From the NCBI GenBank assembly GCA_963576475.1, contig OY754980.1, positions 21,495,934 through 21,559,933 of the forward strand: DNA of 64,000 nucleotides. The letters are read 5' to 3'. Below the pieces are notes generated by a model. It ran no database searches. It had not been told where the DNA came from and saw nothing but the letters and a program-made list of their open reading frames with translations. Position numbers and translations under genes: made by a program. Origin of the DNA: Molanna angustata (Eukaryota; Arthropoda; Insecta; Trichoptera; Molannidae). Within the stretch, counting starts at the first letter, position 1, and every line of letters begins with the position of its first letter. Of the stretch, positions 62,946 through 64,000 are shown piece by piece.

Positions 62946-63064
62946 TTGACATAGTACCTGTTAGTTGCCCGAGAAGTAATTTAAAATACTTTTGGTCCAT
63001 ATCAATAAAAGAAAATCTACTCAGCTCTACGAGCAATTAGCAGAATGTGTTGAATAAGGGTAAA

Positions 63065-63195
63065 AGGCTCGAAGGATTCGAACTCGCAACCACTGGATTA
63101 CTAACCCAGCGAGCTACCCATGTGCTAAGTGCTTCTTATAAATGATACACATGTATCACCTGCGTATCATTTATAAGTAGGCACTTAGCGTATAA
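63065..63195 (-). mobile_element. tRNA-Thr-like SINE family B head beside a perfect hairpin
   Basis: The minus strand from about 63130 reads GTAGCTCGCTGGGTTAGTAA and TCCAGTGGTTGCGAGTTCGA, giving anticodon stem CTGGG/TCCAG, anticodon AGT and T loop TTCGAAT. Directly to the right, CTTATAAATGATAC and GTATCATTTATAAG form a 14-bp stem at about 63134-63177, and TAAGTG/CACTTA extend it. Confidence 0.6.
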
Positions 63196-63384
63196 AAATT
63201 CATAACATCAGTTTTAAGTTAAATATGGCTACTGTACCATTTTGACATTGATTCAAAAATGGAATCGTTCGAATCCATTTTAAGGTAAGGAATTCGTGTC
63301 TATGATGTGAAAATTCTATTAGCGCTCTTATAACTACGCTTTGATGAATCAATGTGCTTGTTCTTCACATAGATTTTCATTATA

Positions 63385-63660
63385 ATATACTAGATGGAGT
63401 ACTCCGTGCAATGAGTCATGGCATATCGCGCATTTGACGTTTTAGTTGACAAAATATTGCAGTTTTCCATACATTTCAATACTTCCTAGATAACTGTTCT
63501 CTAAATCTTAATGAACAAAGTGTTTTTTAGACAAATAAGTCCGAAAACAAATCACATTAGTCTCGCGGAAAAAAGCCTCACAAAATTTGCTAACTACGAC
63601 ATCTAGTAGGTAAATTATATGAAAATCTATAGTTCTTCATTCAAAAATATTTCTTCAATA
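63385..63660 (+). repeat. Dispersed repeat shared with 6575-6700 and 11370-11500
   Basis: ACTAGATGGAGTACTCCGTG, TTGCAGTTTTCCATACATTT, CTAGATAACTGTTCTCTAAA and TTAATGAACAAAGTGTTTTT occur in order; pieces of the same order lie near 6575 and 11375. Non-coding and unclassified. Confidence 0.6.
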
Positions 63661-64000
63661 TTAATATTTCTCTTCTTATATAAATCCATCAAGAAGAGAT
63701 TCGAGCAAAACTAAAACAAGAGATTTAGCTCTCCATAGATAATAAAGAAATTGGTTAATTTATCTTTCCGATCCACATCCGACGCTATTTTTAAGGGTGA
63801 AAGGTGCTAAATATTGAAGGGTGTTAACATAGATTTTTATTATAAATCTATGGGTGTTAACGATATCACCCAATAATATTTAAAACAATGTCATAGATTT
63901 ATTTTTCCCGCCGAAATATACTCAATATTCTCGTAATTATACGAATTAACGCACATTTGATCTTCAGATTGAGAAAGAGCACTTTGTTTTTATTAATTTT

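Noticed and set aside
62526..64000. First exon of NPC2-like gene 2 within the window
   Set aside because: I found no minus-strand ATG with hydrophobic leader ending in a phase-1 GT donor here; this part is filled by repeats and SINEs.

Overview
This is a stretch of AT-rich, repeat-dense animal nuclear DNA, almost certainly from an insect and most consistent with a moth or butterfly. The evidence is: spliced genes with GT-AG introns, R1-, RTE- and CR1-like LINEs, tRNA-derived SINEs, many short fold-back DNA transposons, and the GTAGGTA/TACCTAC-rich intergenic texture common in Lepidoptera. The order-level call is inference. There is no sign of bacterial, organellar or viral gene organisation.

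Three host genes can be assembled, all on the minus strand and head to tail. (1) Positions 359-5054 hold a complete five-exon CDIN1 (C15orf41) homologue of 282 codons with the PD-(D/E)XK-type D...ExK residues intact. (2) Positions 15619-43528 hold a complete five-exon secreted NPC2/ML-domain protein of 166 residues with a signal peptide and all six ML cysteines. Its first intron is about 25 kb. (3) Positions 52689-62356 hold the last two exons of a second NPC2-like gene, whose first exon lies beyond the right edge. Both NPC2 genes have a 111-nt second exon with the same phases, so they are tandem paralogues. The second lacks two introns that the first has.

Nearly everything else is mobile or repetitive DNA. 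Region by region: 0.7-2.4 kb, a SINE relic, a LINE 3' relic, an array of palindromes and a small hAT MITE with perfect 8-bp duplications; 5.5-11.2 kb, GC-richer LTR/leader-like repeats in inverted pairs, fold-backs and a long near-perfect hairpin; 11.5-14.9 kb, a terminal-inverted-repeat element carrying about seven copies of a 313-bp tandem repeat; 17.7-25.4 kb, large ATTT, GT and TA microsatellites, a tRNA-Thr-like SINE and LINE tails; 26.2-34 kb, several decayed LINEs, one with a nearly intact reverse transcriptase; 34.26-40.58 kb, a full-length R1-clade LINE with both ORFs open and a perfect 21-bp target-site duplication; 44.5-46 kb, an RNase H-bearing LINE fragment split by a hAT MITE; 48.8-52.6 kb, pentanucleotide, 58-bp and 32-bp tandem arrays; 52.5-62 kb, fold-backs including a 682-bp TTAA-flanked element, an LTR-like insertion and Helitron-like repeats.

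I see no coherent undescribed multi-gene system. The strongest observations are the tandem NPC2 pair, the young R1-clade element inside an NPC2 intron with an Asp-to-Asn change in the endonuclease GDFN motif, the long hairpin at 9.70-10.02 kb as a possible small-RNA source, the satellite-bearing TIR element, and the 174-bp higher-order repeat. All similarity statements come from recognition by eye; no alignment or database search was run.
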